The notes: generated from the letters alone by a model not told the origin. A stretch of 64,000 nucleotides of DNA from Eunapius fragilis (GCA_963681505.1 OY811975.1:2518149-2582148), one strand, 5' to 3'; positions 13,060 to 25,462 are shown, numbered from the stretch's first letter. Numbers and translations are program-made.

Positions 13060-13740
13060 AACTATACTGTATGGCTAAGGTACCTTGATGTACTTGTTAT
13101 TTCGTATATTACTGCAGATACATGTGATGTTAATTGTGAAAGAAGTGTCTGCAGATGTACAGGGTGTATCAGGTGAATTGTTTTTAATTTATGCTAGCAA
13201 TATTATTCATTGATTCAGATTTTTACAGTCACTGGTAATTTTGATAAAGAAGAAAATGATGAATCAGGTCAGTAAATTATATACAGTATGATAATATGTA
13301 GTAATACACAAGGCCAAGGTACTTTAATGCACCTGTTAACTCCATACATTGCTGTAATACTTGTGATGTTGAGAAAGAAGTGACTGATATGCATGTATCA
13401 TGTAATTTGTACTTTCCTACTAACATTATTTAGTCACTCTCAATTTGATTCAGATTATTTCATTTACAGCCACTGGTATTGTTGATAAAGAAGGAAGTGA
13501 TGAATCAGGTCAGCAAATTTTATGCAGTATAATATACATTGAATAATAACACAAGGCCAAGGTATCTAAATGCACTTTGTTACTCAATAAATTGCTGCGT
13601 GGTGTTGAGAAAGAAGTGACTGATATACATGTATCAGGTGAATTGTACTTCCCCGCTAACATTATTCAGTCACTCTCAATTTGATTCAGATTATTTTATT
13701 GTTGATAAAGAAGGAAGTAGTGAATCAGGTCAGTAAATGA
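13060..13740 (+). repeat. Three tandem units each holding a short exon-like block
   Basis: Units of about 210-240 bp repeat three times. Each contains a block reading TTGATAAAGAAG..GATGAATCAG followed by GTCAGTAAAT or GTCAGCAAAT, at about 13230-13267, 13470-13509 and 13697-13728. Two are preceded by TTTACAG. These look like duplicated short exons with 5' splice sites inside the Ginger element. Confidence 0.65.
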
Positions 13741-15009
13741 TATGCAACTTGTATGTGTAAATGTATAATATTACATCACTCCAAATTCAGATGCAAAGCA
13801 AAGTGAAACAAGTGTAACACAATGCATAAGTGAGAAGAAACCCACATACATGAACTATAATAATGGTATTAATTTTATATAATATTAAGTGATCGGTATA
13901 GTTAAGGTTAAAAGCTTTGAATAAATAGCATTATGGGTAATCATATTATTCATACTAACGTCTGCTGCAAAAGATCAAGATGATTTCTATGCATGGTAAT
14001 TAAGGTAATAATGTTTAAAGCAATGTTGCATTTGCAAACTTTTCTGTGTGCAAATTTGTTACAGTTCTGCAAATATGCACCTGTTCAACTATATCAAAGC
14101 AGAAATGGATCGATTGAAGGTCATACCAGATGCATTTATTAAAAAATTTATTCATTGTATCCATCAACCCATTCAGCCAGAACTTATTGGAATAATTCAG
14201 GGGAAAACAAACTCTAATTTGCACAACATATATTGGCATGGAAGCAAGAGTGAGAAGAGTAACATTCACCTTCATGACAACTTTGGACCATCCAAAGTGC
14301 TGCCTGATCATTTGGTTAGTCATTAATGAAGTTGTAATTATGTACACTTACATGGTTATAAGCATGCTCCTTATATGGCAAGGAAGATTATGTACATATC
14401 TGGGTACTGTTACAAATGCATATATGATGCGTGGATATGGCATATCATATGTTTATGAAGTTTTGATACCTGAGGTGAGTTCAAATAATAATCAAATTTT
14501 TCATCTAGATACACATGTACATGTAGCTTGTTTTTGCTTTGACCTACAGTTTTATACTTGGATGGATTAAAAGCATAAATTTGTGAGCTCTACTGGTTCA
14601 GAAAGTACTGAGCTAGCAAAGGCTGACGATGATGATGATGGAGTAGATGATGATGTTGATGCTGATAGTGATGATAATGAAGGTATCGCAATGCAATTAT
14701 GATGAGGGGTAATTAAGATGTGTGTTTAAATGTCATGTATTTATCCCTTCTTAAGATTCATTCATAATTATGATAGCCCTTAGTACATGTAGCAATGATT
14801 AATTTTATCTCAGTTTAGTAGCTTGTTTTTTGTATGTTGTATTTAAAGCTCATTTTGGCAAAATAGTATATTTTTATTGTGTAATTTCTTACTTGTATAG
14901 GGCAATATAGTGGCAGGTTTGGAAGCTCCTTCAAGCACCTCAAAGCATGTATTGACGCAGACAAGCATTACCGCTGCAATGCTGAAAGAATGAAAAACTC
15001 GTATCTGGT

Positions 15010-15660
15010 CTGAAAGAATATGAAAAAATTTTATGTTGGAGACCTAGCGTCTGTTAGAATCCCTAGAATTGATCGGGCCCGTACAGACACTAGACGATTA
15101 CCATGCAATGTTGTGGAGAAGACTGGAAAAAAAGCATATGTTTCATCGCCTTAGGTGTGCACAAGGAGTACTTAAATCCTACTATCAGGAAAGTGAATTA
15201 GAGTTGTATCTTGGTAGTAGCTCATCAAATGATGCATTAAAGGTGAAAGGATGGAAGGAGGAGAAACTCATTAGCTTGCGTGAGGCTTCAAAGAGGCAGA
15301 ACCCTTGTAATAAATTCTATGGAGACAATTGCTCATGTCAGAAAGGCTGCTCATCACAGCGATGTGGTTGTGTCATTAAAGGTAAACCATGCACTGCATG
15401 GCCATTGCCATGGAGGGAGGCCATGCCAAAATGAAGTGGAGCATATTACTCCTGGACGCTCATCCAGCAACAGCACAATTGAAGGAAATGATGAAGCAAA
15501 GCTTATTTCTCCTGGAAGCGCACTGAGTAACAGCACAAAAAAAGATGAAGCAGAACTTATTACATGTACTTTGGAGGCTCACAGTACAAATCAAGAATAT
15601 TGCTCATGCAAAAAGGACTGCTCATCCAGTCATTGTGGTTGTGTCCTGAAAGGTAAAAAA
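15010..15660 (+). pseudogene. Ginger: GD-VRIP segment and CXC domain
   Basis: 15015-15150 reads KKFYVGDLASVRIPRIDRAR, the segment that usually follows the integrase in this family. It stops near 15150 and continues in another frame (LRCAQGVLKSYY). Two Cys-rich motifs follow, NCSCQKGCSSQRCGCVIKGK and YCSCKKDCSSSHCGCVLKGK, which match the CXC (tesmin/TSO1-like) zinc-binding pattern. At least one frameshift separates them from the integrase. Confidence 0.7.
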
Positions 15661-15769
15661 TCCAGCAGTCTTTGCCATGGAGGGAAATCATGCAAAAATG
15701 AAGCAGAATGTATTAATCCTATTTGGGTGTCTGAACTAAGTTTAAATTTAGATGACAAGAATGCTATCC

Positions 15770-16275
15770 TTTTAGGTAATTGGTTGACAGACAAACACAT
15801 CTCTGCTGCTAAACAAACTACTTAAAAGGGGATTTCCACAGTGTAAGGGATTAGACAATCCAATTTTGGGGGAAAACTTTTCATTTCCTATCCTAGCTGA
15901 GAGGAGAGGGTGTTCAAATGTTACATGTAGATAAATCCCATTGGATCTGTGTGTTAACAATTGGATGTACTTTTGGGGAATTAAATGTATATGACAGACG
16001 ACTTACCACTCTCTCTCCAGCAATACTTAAGGTTATTTGTTCACTTCTTCACTGAAGTAAAAGTGACGTGACTGTCTATCATGCAATTGCAACAACAGTC
16101 TAATGGAAGTGACTGTGGGGTGTATGCAATAGCATGTGCAGCATCTTTGTGCAATGGAGATGAGCCATCAGACCAGTGCTGGGATGAGAAAAAGATGCGC
16201 CTTCATCTCCTTCAGTGTTTTGAAAGTACCTCTATGTCAGACTTTCCAGCTTCAGCTGCAGAGGATGAAAGTTAT
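15770..16275 (+). pseudogene. Ginger: Ulp1-type cysteine protease domain
   Basis: NWLTDKHIS near 15778 starts the domain. The catalytic His sits in DKSHWICVLTIGC (about 15927-15970) and the Asp in LNVYD. The Gln/Cys pair is in QQQSNGSDCGVYAIACA (about 16090-16140). This His-Asp-Gln-Cys order is that of C48/Ulp1 proteases, which cleave SUMO-like proteins. The parts lie in different frames, so the domain is not translatable as it stands. Confidence 0.75.
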
Positions 16276-16304
16276 GCACAATGTACCCCCACAATCCTAA
16301 ATAC

Positions 16305-16481
16305 CCTAAAGGTACCAGTCTACTGCATTTGTCGCCTTCCATGGCACAAGGAAGATATGCTACAGTGTGGCCCGGGACGTGTACGGAATGGTATCACCCA
16401 AGCTGCTTGTCTTTGCCTTACCACATTTTTATGAGTTCTAAACCATGGTGCTGTTCACTGTGCTCGGTGTCTCGTGTATAG
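16305..16481 (+). pseudogene. Ginger: PHD finger
   Basis: VYCICRLPWHKEDMLQC continues after a one-base shift near 16375 as EWYHPSCLSLPYHIF and then PWCCSLCSVSRV with a stop. The spacing gives the Cys4-His-Cys3 pattern of a PHD zinc finger. It is the last domain of the transposon and lies just before the right inverted repeat. Confidence 0.75.
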
Positions 16482-16787
16482 TGCTGTACAAAATAGTCCT
16501 TTTGTTTGTATACGCGCATATCATCATGATACCAGTCAATGCATCGTTTCACATTTGATGTAATAAAATCATTCTGCGTTTAAACCATCGCTTATACATG
16601 TACATGTACATATGTATACTTTGCGCAAGAACAATCCCAGGATTGTCCCGATCCATGGTTTGCGCACGCGCAATCCGAGGATTGCGCGGTCAATCCATGG
16701 TTTGTGGTACAAATCATGGATCCAGGGTTTGCGCAGGACAATCCCTGGATTGCGCGAATCCATGCTTCGCGCACAACATATATATTA

Positions 16788-16858
16788 TTCTTTTGCTTGT
16801 CCTGGAAAAATTTCATAAAGTATCATAAGGGTTATTTTGCTGGACATGCACTGTTCCA
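16788..16858 (+). mobile_element. Fragment of the 250-bp MITE family
   Basis: CTTTTGCTTGTCCTGGAAAA through GGTTATTTTGCTGGACATGC matches the right half of the MITE at 21783-22032. It lies immediately beyond the Ginger element. The left half is absent. Confidence 0.6.
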
Positions 16859-17559
16859 TATCATGTTTTCATCTATTACAAAGGCGGTATGGTCAATATC
16901 ACATTGCGTAAATTCCACCACCGGTGTACCTCAAGCACAGCGAGAGTTCACTAAACACTACGAGGTATTGCTATACAGTTGGTATGTGTGGAGAGCACTG
17001 AAATGTGCAATTTTAATTCAACAGCTTCATACACATAAACACATGGTACATACAACACATACGTGTATGTATAAATGCTCAGGACCTAAACACGCTTAAA
17101 ATGTTTCAGACCATAGCCCTCTGGTAATCCGTTGGTTAACATCCAACAGCAGCTAAAAGAATATTAGGATTAGTGGTACTGGTGAGGATACTGTCAAGTT
17201 TTCTATACCATGCAAATGCAAAGTCACTCATGCATGTTAAGAAGAGGCCACTTTGGTCACCAAGTGCTCTGATCACAGGTGGGTATGTGACTGTATGTCT
17301 CATTAGTTGCGGAGTCACATAGAGCTACTAGCTGGCCTATCTGCTTAACACCACCTCATATAAATCAACATTCCATGTGACTTCCATGGTATAGTTGGTA
17401 GTCATGATTTGTTGGTAGTACAGGTTAATGGGTAGGGTTATGCTGAACATACAGCCAAGGCCTACACACAGGGCATTATTCTTTACATTACTTACATACT
17501 GCATGGGCATATTAAGAACTTTGTACCCTCACCTAAACACATCTGTACTGCAAACACAC

Positions 17560-18800
17560 CCACACATACCTCTCCCCACTGATCACGGCTATATATACGC
17601 ACACCCAAACACTCCAGAACACAGACCATGGCTATCTACACACCCCAGCTGGCTAAGCACACTACCCACACTCACCCTCACACACCTCAGTGCCATTTAC
17701 ACCCCCCAGTGATTTGGATGAGGTTTTGCTTTTGATCAGACATATAGTCAGTACATGACAAATTTGGTCAGACATTGATAAACTTTGACCGGACAAGTAG
17801 TTTAGTTACTAGGATCATGCATTACATTTTTCATGTGGCTACGTGGTCACGATCAAGGGGATAGTAGGTAAGCCGCACCATCTCGTTTTCAGCTCTTTTT
17901 TAAGAATGTTCTGCTAACAGCTTACAAGGACTATCCTCAGGTCAGGCGTGCTACCTAGTAGGGCATAGCCTGACCTGAAGTCTTGTTTTGGCTGAAGGTC
18001 TGGTATCAAGCCTATGCACCAAAGATTTGTACCCATTTGGATTAGCGAGTATGGGCTATTACCACATATAGCCCACACAGGATACAAATCTTGGTACAGG
18101 CTTAATACTCACTGAAACGTGAAGGCTGGGCTACGCCCCAACTAGTGTACTACCTGCTTCTCAGACATCTTGTCCCCACATGCGCCTATTTACCCGCCAA
18201 TTGTCTAAATAGGTCAGAAAATGTCCGATGTCCAGCCGTTATCCAAATTGGCAGCACTGATCACTATAGACACCCACCCACAGCACACTGACCATGGCTA
18301 TGTACGCACACACATCCCAGCACATGTACTGATCATGGCTATGTACACACACACACCCAGCACATGTACTGATCATGGCTATGTACACACACACACACAC
18401 ACACACACACACCCAGCACATGTACTGACCATGGCTATGTAATGTACACACACACACCCTGCACATGTACTGACCATGGCCATGTACACCCCCCCCCCAG
18501 CACATGTACTGACCATGGCTATGTAATGTACACACACACACACCCCCCCCGCACATGTACTGACCATGGCTATCTACACATACACACACACATCCCTAGA
18601 CGCCCCATGTATGCATGGTTGTAAAACACATTCCCACACATACCACAATGCACTGACCATCCACACCCACACACACCACAGACCACTGACTGCATGTGGC
18701 TCTGCCCATTGATACCTACACACACATACACACAAGCACACACACACATACACACCCCAACATCCACAGACTAGGCTATGTACACGCATCCCTACACATC
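17560..18800. repeat. CA-rich minisatellite and microsatellite block
   Basis: From 18240 to 18600 a unit of about 55-65 bp repeats at least five times, each with TGACCATGGCTATGTA, a CA run and CCAGCACATGTAC. Degenerate units extend back to about 17570 and on to about 18800. ORFs here on either strand are translations of the repeat and not genes. 17880-18150 before the array is unique sequence with an imperfect inverted repeat (GATTTGTACCCATTT/ACAGGATACAAATC). Confidence 0.85.
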
Positions 18801-19274
18801 CCAGACACTAACCATAGCATCAATGTAAAAATAATTACTGTCACATTTGGATTGAAACAACGAAGATGATGAAGTCAAATTGATTCGGCGCCATTCCAGT
18901 CATACTACTCCCAGTCCTGGTAAAGCTGTGGCACATAGCCCACATCCTGGCCAGGAATACTGCATCTGTGTCCAATGTAGCCAAGGAGTGTGCTCTAATT
19001 TGGGTCACGCCAGCTTACTTCATAAGGCTGCTGTGCAGCAGCATCTTCCTCTGGTAAGGTACACACGCTACCTTGGCCATCTGCCTATCATCACCATCAC
19101 TTTTATCACCATCAATGCTATTCCCATCACCACCATCACCTTCACCCTCGTCACCACCACTTTCATCACTATGACTCGAGCTACGACCATCCATGATCAA
19201 CCACCATCACAGCAAACATTGTTCACACCCTATACCTCCATAGTCGATGATATCGTTTTCCCATCTCAGAGTAA

Positions 19275-19282
19275 CACACACA

Positions 19283-19327
<45 letters not shown>

Positions 19328-19340
19328 ACACACACACACA
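19275..19340. repeat. (CA)n microsatellite
   Basis: A run of CA dinucleotides with few interruptions. The preceding 19080-19190 is CATCAC-rich simple sequence. The region 19350-20485 shows no gene; it contains a C-tract at about 19930-19957 and a G-tract at about 20341-20364. Confidence 0.9.
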
Positions 19341-20326
19341 AATTTGACTGCTGGGCGTGGTCGTATCCTTGTACTATTGCTAACCTGGGTCTATAATCCT
19401 TAGAGTATATTACGCGATCTAGCTCGTCATGCCAGATCAGCTAGAGATATACATTTTCGACAACTTCTTCACCAAACCGGTCCAAATGTTTAACTCCATC
19501 GAGCACATGCACGTTTTCACTGAACGTGTGATACACCGCAGTTTTTCGTTCCCGACTATACAGTTGACCCCTTTAATTCCGCATCCTTTTGCGTTTTGTA
19601 GCCCTTTTCGTGTAGACAGTTCATAAGTGCATGCATGCATGCATGCCATTACTTTCATCAGAGATAATATATCTCTGCTTGCGTTCAGATGTATATTGGA
19701 CCTAAATATTTCGTGGCAGGCATCGCATAATGGACCTTTTTAATACCGCTGAAATTGACATCACAAATTAATTGACAAAGCATAAGTCGTTATAGATACG
19801 CCAGGAAGGAACACAGGAAGTAAAAAATGAATGATAAATGAATGCCTAACTATACATTACAAAGTGAAGTACCTTCGCCAGCTACGCTGCAGATGTTACA
19901 GGCTCACACGGTGTAGGAAGTCAACCGCTCCCCCCTCCCCCCCCCCCCCCCCCCCCCTAAAAAAAACCGACTACGCGCGTGTCTCATTAGCAACTTCCGC
20001 AATGTTTCGTTGCATAGAAACCCCTTACAAAAGCTCCATTGTACGTACAAAATAAAACTTCCAATTACAAAGTTGGCCCCATTTTTACTTGTGTGACGTC
20101 AGCGGTTAAAGGTCCATTGTTACACATGTTGAAATTTTGCATTTACATGCATTGTGCATTGGGCTATGATGATCATGACCTAGAAACGCGCGCAGTTCTG
20201 TTGGAGAACGAGCCGTTGTAACTAGGCCTATATAGGCAAGAGTATACTATATATATGGGGTCGAGGCAGCCAAAAGGGACCTTCCTATTACGGTATTCTG
20301 ATATGTGCAGTGGTTGCATGGTGAGT

Positions 20327-20357
<31 letters not shown>

Positions 20358-20485
20358 GGGGGGGCTGACACGATGTATTAAACTTGACAAATATCACACT
20401 TCATCCTGCCACAAATTCATTAAAAGACAGCTATTTATACTGTGTTACGCATGCGCATGCATCATTTTATTCAGTTAGCCCTAAA

Positions 20486-21668
20486 ATGGTTTCGAACGTA
20501 GTCATCTCCTTGACGGGATGTCTCTTTTTGATGCTTGCGGGCCTGGAAGCCTCCCCTATGGAGCGGTAAGTTCCGTCCGGTCAAATACACGCTGGGTATA
20601 AAGTATATAGAGAGATAATTATGATACAATAAAATAATGATGACTCAAGCATACAGCACGGCGTTATAAGGCGGGAGCCTGGTTGATTAATCGGTGGTCA
20701 TGCAATTTCTTAGGCGTGTTGTATATAACTTCATCACGTGCTTCCAATATATCCTATGCATGGCCCATACGGACGTCAGCGCAGGTGTTTAATTTGTTTC
20801 ATCAAAACCTGATAACAGCACGCACATCGCCACTCGTCACCAAAATTGTGATATACATGCAAGGTTCTTCGGCAAATCGGCATGGCGTTATATATGAATA
20901 CCGCATGCATCTATACATATCTATGCGTACAGTTGTTATTGCACCAATACCTCGACCTATATATAGAGCGAACTACGGGTGCACTCGATTCCACGCAATA
21001 GTATAGTGTATTTAATCCGGGCCCTCGGAATACTAGTAATCTACCCCCCCCCCCCCCCCCCCCCCCTTCCTAGCTTATAATTTAACTATAAGCAGGTAGT
21101 TTTCAAATTATTCAAAGCGACACCTGTGTCCTCTACAACTTCTTTCTTACGCACCGGAAATTAGTCCGTCCATTATGGAGTTACCGCGGTCGGCAGGTGT
21201 AAACGCGTACATTTTAATTGCACGCGTCAACTTTGATGCGGAAAAATTTTATGATATGCGCTAGGTCTCTTTTCGCTGGCTCACGAGCGTTTGCAGCCAT
21301 ATCTATTTTAATTGGACAGTTGGTGAAAAATTGAAATGATGTCTCATGCTGTCATTGACAACCAGAACTGAGAAATCGGGCGTGGAGTTCGACTATAGCG
21401 CCATTACATTGGAATCTTTATAAAAAGAGGCATCGTTATTCTATTCAGTCATAAACAAATCCTTGTGGCCCCGCTATATCGCTACGGCAAGTGGTTGTGA
21501 GGGCGGGAACCCCCCGAGAGAGATCCTTCTGCTTACAAAGTTAACGAGTTTTACAATTACGTTCCCATGCAACCCTAAGAAAGTTTCCTTTCAGAGTTAT
21601 TCTAAGAGACAAAGAGAAGGTAGTAAGGTAGTATATCTAAACCAAGTGCATGCTCGTAGCCACATTTT

Positions 21669-21707
<39 letters not shown>

Positions 21708-24700
21708 CTGCAGGATGTGTGTTTCTGAATTCGATTGACAGCTACATGCATATAAATATAAATAATTATATAAAAAATTATATGGGACAGTGTCCAGCAG
21801 AATCACCCTTCTGGCTAGGTTTTCAAGTTTTCAAATTTTTTGATTTCCTTGAACACCCATAAGCTTCTGTCAAATGGCCTTACGCATCCTAAATCGGACT
21901 ATCCATCACAAAGTTATTAGGCACTGAATTTATAATTAGCCATACATTTCAATGCGAGCGTTACTTTTCTTTTGCTTGTTCTGGAAATTTTGAAAAAGTA
22001 CCGTAAGGGTGATTCTGCTGGACACCGTCCCATATATATATATAGTATCGCTCGCTAGTCGTTACGGTTTATATATCGGACTCTTTTTTGAGAGGGCGGA
22101 TTTTATGGAGCTATTGAAAAGAGGTTCTCCTTAATGATGGCGCGCGATGTTGACCCGATACCTAGCTTATACGTGGTGAATTCGAAAGCTGCAGTGTATG
22201 CAGTAGCTGTCATGCACGGTAGTATTCAAGCACAGCAAAACATTACTCAGGCTTCATTATGGCAGTCTTAGTCTGGTGCTCAATCGGTCCATTAGCGAGA
22301 GCAATTTTGGCAAGAAGATCTGCTCCAGATCATGTTTTGTAACCTTATATAGTTAGGTTTAAGACTTAAACCTAACTATATAAGGTTACAAAACATGATC
22401 TGGAGCAGACTTTAAGTGCTTTATTACAGTAGTATAATAGATTACTATGTGCCCAGTATTCTCTTGAATTAGAAAAAAATATTTCAAATAGGTTTTTTAC
22501 GTGGATGAGTACTGAGATGAGACATAGCTTGTACTGTTTCCTCCTCAATTCGCACCAATGGAGGTTTTGAACCCGTCAAATCGCCAATTTAATACAATGA
22601 AGATTTCAAATATAATATGGGACAGCTAGTGTCCCAGCATAATCAGCCTTCTGGGTAGTTTTTCACGTTTTCAACAAATGGTCCTTACACATCCAAAATT
22701 GGGCTATCCATCATAAGGTACTGAATCTATCAGTATAGTCATATATTTCAATGCAAGCATTGCTTGTCCTGGAAACTCTGAAAAAGTATCACAGGGGTGC
22801 TTTTTTTGCTGCATGGACACTTCCATATATTATAAAAATAGAATCTTTTTATGCATGGTTCGGAAGTTATAGTGATTCAAACCAAAACGTGACGACTTTA
22901 TATCATTTTGTTTATATGTTCTTTTTCGTTTTTCAGTTTCCTCGAGAATCAATTTTAAAATCGGAGTTTCAAATGGCGAAATCGCGCAACCATATACACA
23001 CAAGGGGTGCATGAAAACCATAGATTTAGAGAGGGATTGGAAACGGGACTTGTTAACACCAATCAACAGGTTCACTCATTGTAGTAGGAAATAAAATGGC
23101 GGAATCAAGGGAGGGCGATGCTGTAACTGCTTTATAATTATATCAGGTATTTTCTTAAACAAAGAGTCGTGCGTAGGGGTGACAAATGCTATCTATATAG
23201 ACGGAAAGTACATCCTACTGGACGCTGTCCATCAACTTTTAGAAGACGCTTCATTTCGAACGAAATCACCTGTCGCAATAGATCTAAAAGCGTGGCAAGC
23301 AGCTGTACAGATGAATGAATGGTGCAAAAAGGACGCCAATGAATTCATTTTTCAACAGTTTTCTCAGAAACTAGTCACAAAGCTAACAAAGACTTTGCGA
23401 ATCGACGCGCACGGAATCCCGAATAGATACAAAGTGTGGGAGCTGTATTATACTATTCGCGGTTCGTCAAAGCAGTTCACTCTCCCAGCTTATAACCAAG
23501 CTTGATAATGTTAAGCACACCTTCCCTTAGTTCACATTTCCAATGTTATCAGCATATAAAGAATACACAGTATCAATCCCAATCTCAAACATGCTATGTT
23601 GGGGTAAAGGAGCAGGGGCGGATACAAGAGGGGGTGGGGGGGTGGGGGGTGGGTGTTGGGGGGTTGCAACCCCCCTTTCATATAAGGTACCTCCTGAAGC
23701 GGACCCCTCCTCCCCCCACGCTTTTCGTATCGCGGTTCTCAACCCCCCCCCCCCCCCCCCCACTTGGAAAATCCTGCATGTATCCGCCCCTGAGGAGAGA
23801 CTAAATGTTTCAACTTGAAGCAAAGCTGTTCCACGGTTGTAGCTGGCTTTTCCACATAGAATTGTAAAGGGAGAGAAACCAAAAAGGACAACTTTTGTCT
23901 CTTCTTCCTTTCGTAGTTCTTTGTACTTGTGAGTCGCAATCGGCGATGTCCACCCGTTCACACCTAAGTTTCAATTAGAAAAATTAAAATAGAGTAGGCT
24001 ATCTAGTGTCACGTTGTCATTACACCAGTTCGTTCACGCAATCAGTACACAACAAGAAAAACGAATAATATAATTGCAAAATAGGTCCCAGCGCACGCTG
24101 TACGTCCACAACCGTACGCATGTCCAAAAGGTTATTGGCCACTCTGTTACAAGTATACAAAGCGTATTAGAGCCAAAACCTATCTAGTTCGATTTGTTTT
24201 AGCAAGCGCCGCTCGATTATACACAAAAATAGTCAATATGAGAAAGCTAACGTTTCCTACACGCCCACAAAGGCATCGCTAACACACGGAACGCTGGTCT
24301 AATGAAAAACTCGCTTCTAAATACATTTCCAGTCAGAAGCATACGTTTCCTAATATCCATACCTTTGAAGCAAGTCGCAGGACGCAAGAGAAAGCCTCAA
24401 ACTAGACAAAGACCTGTGTTTTTTTTTTTCAAAAAAGTTCCAGTAACCTGGTCGCAAAGAAAGTGTTAATTGATACTACATTAACGGACCGAAGGGTGCA
24501 CAATATGATGTATGTATCACTTGATCCATTTCCAATCCCTCCCTAAATAATCTGTGTGAACTGTCCCATATAATTCTTTAATTGTCTTGTAGCACGTGTT
24601 AATAATTTACAATATTTCTCATGTATAGGACTAGGGAACTCCATGTAATTACAGTGAGACAGGCATTTTCCTGTGTGAACGACTCCAATTGCAGCCCTTC

Positions 24701-25462
24701 AAATATAAGTAGTACGCCGGGGGTCAAATGCATCAACGGCGCTTGTGTTTGCAGCGGTAGCTGCTTCACACTGGATGGGGCGACATCCAAATGCAAATTC
24801 TCTACTTGCGGCTCGTATACCAATAATGTCTGCACTCCCATTGGTCCAAAGTCTCAACTCACTGCCTTTCTGCTCTCGTTTTTTGTGATGCCAACTGGAG
24901 CAGCCAACTTTTACATCGGACAAAATGGACTAGGTATGTATCGATGGGCTGCAAGTCAATGTGTAAGAACATGCATGATTTGTGTGCAAGTATGGGTTAA
25001 TAAAATTAAGCTGCTATGTGTGGTCGTCAATAAAGTGATCAATGTTGCAGTATACAAAACTGAACTAGTTTCATTTTACAGGTGGCGCACAATTGGCGTT
25101 GCTTCTACTTTCAATTTTACTCGGCTGTATATCTTGCTGCGTTAAAAGCTGCCTAAGCGTTCTCAAAAGTTCAGAAGGTGGAGAAGGCAGTAAGTTATAC
25201 TCATGCAGCGCATGCGTATAGCCCTGTATAATTGTGTAATTGCATGTATGCGTAGATTCCTCTCATAACCATGCCATATCAATTCAGTGGTCATCATTTT
25301 CTTCATTTAGATCTTTTGGGTGCAATTGCAAATTTGTGTACCAGACTGCTGTCATTGCTGATAAGCCTGATACTGTTTGCGTGGTGGATAGCTGAGCTGG
25401 TGATCATTGGAAAGAACCAACGGCTGACCGGTAGTGGTTGTCCCCTTACAGCTGACTTGTGA
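20486..25462 (+). CDS. TM2-domain membrane protein, copy 3
   Basis: Four exons: 20486-20565, 24629-24933, 25082-25189 and 25311-25462 (TGA). Splice phases match those of copy 2 (2, 1, 1), and intron 1 is 4.06 kb. Exon 1 encodes a signal peptide (MVSNVV, hydrophobic GCLFLMLAGL, EASPME). Exon 2 encodes a Cys-rich ectodomain (KCINGACVCSGSCF, KCKFSTCGSY) and the first span with MPTGAANFYIG. Exons 3 and 4 give two more hydrophobic segments, ending FAWWIAELVIIGKNQRL. Three paralogues within 25 kb in the same direction indicate tandem duplication. Exon-1 surroundings and parts of intron 1 also align with copy 2. No defect is seen. The family is firm; the function is not established. Confidence 0.82.
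21783..22032 (+). mobile_element. 250-bp MITE, best copy of its family
   Basis: TGGGACAGTGTCCAGCAGAA at the left end and TTCTGCTGGACACCGTCCCA at the right end are inverted repeats. The flanks are TAT/ATA-rich. Related copies: 9394-9645 (inverted), a diverged one at about 22617-22836, and half of one at 16788. It is inside intron 1 of TM2 gene 3. Confidence 0.8.
22319..22409. repeat. 91-nt near-perfect palindrome
   Basis: Arms of 45 nt, TCTGCTCCAGATCATGTTTT and onwards, are exact inverted copies around a single central A (GGTTTAAG-A-CTTAAACC). No transposon ends or coding potential are recognised. In vivo it could form a long hairpin or cruciform. It may also be a cloning or assembly fold-back. 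Confidence 0.85.
23179..23505 (+). CDS. Unrecognised ORF of 108 codons
   Basis: Reads like protein (IYIDGKYILLDAVHQLL, ALVMNEWCKK-like and LPAYNQA segments) with a plausible 3' splice site (ATATCAG) just upstream near 23146. I do not recognise the family. It lies inside intron 1 of TM2 gene 3, same strand, so it is probably the remnant of an inserted element. Confidence 0.3.
   Translation: MTNAIYIDGKYILLDAVHQLLEDASFRTKSPVAIDLKAWQAAVQMNEWCKKDANEFIFQQFSQKLVTKLTKTLRIDAHGIPNRYKVWELYYTIRGSSKQFTLPAYNQA
23613..23792. mobile_element. hAT-type MITE with G- and C-tracts
   Basis: Begins CAGGGGCGGATACAAGAGGG and ends TGCATGTATCCGCCCCTG. Internally it is a G-rich half and a C-rich half that can pair. 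Same end family as 6145-6283, 6871, 26467 and 31975. The flanks TAAAGGAG/AGGAGAGA do not give a clean 8-bp duplication. Confidence 0.7.

Larger units (their letters stand above)
11340..16778 (+). mobile_element. Ginger-type DNA transposon, complete ends, decayed coding region
   Basis: 5.44 kb bounded by inverted repeats of about 70 bp. The left end begins TGTTATGCGCGAAGCATGGA. The right end is its reverse complement with few mismatches, ending GCTTCGCGCACAACA. TATA flanks both sides (11336-11339 and 16779-16782), fitting a 4-bp target duplication, although the site is low complexity. Coding parts in order: N-terminal domain and H2C2-like zinc finger, retroviral-type integrase, a tandemly repeated short-exon region, a GD..VRIP segment, a CXC cysteine-rich domain, a Ulp1-type protease and a PHD finger. 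Integrase plus Ulp1 and PHD with spliced genes and no reverse transcriptase is the Ginger1 pattern. Several frameshifts show it is inactive. Confidence 0.8.

Noticed and set aside
18239-19347. ORFs in the CA-rich satellite block
   Set aside because: Composition follows the repeat units; no start context or domains.
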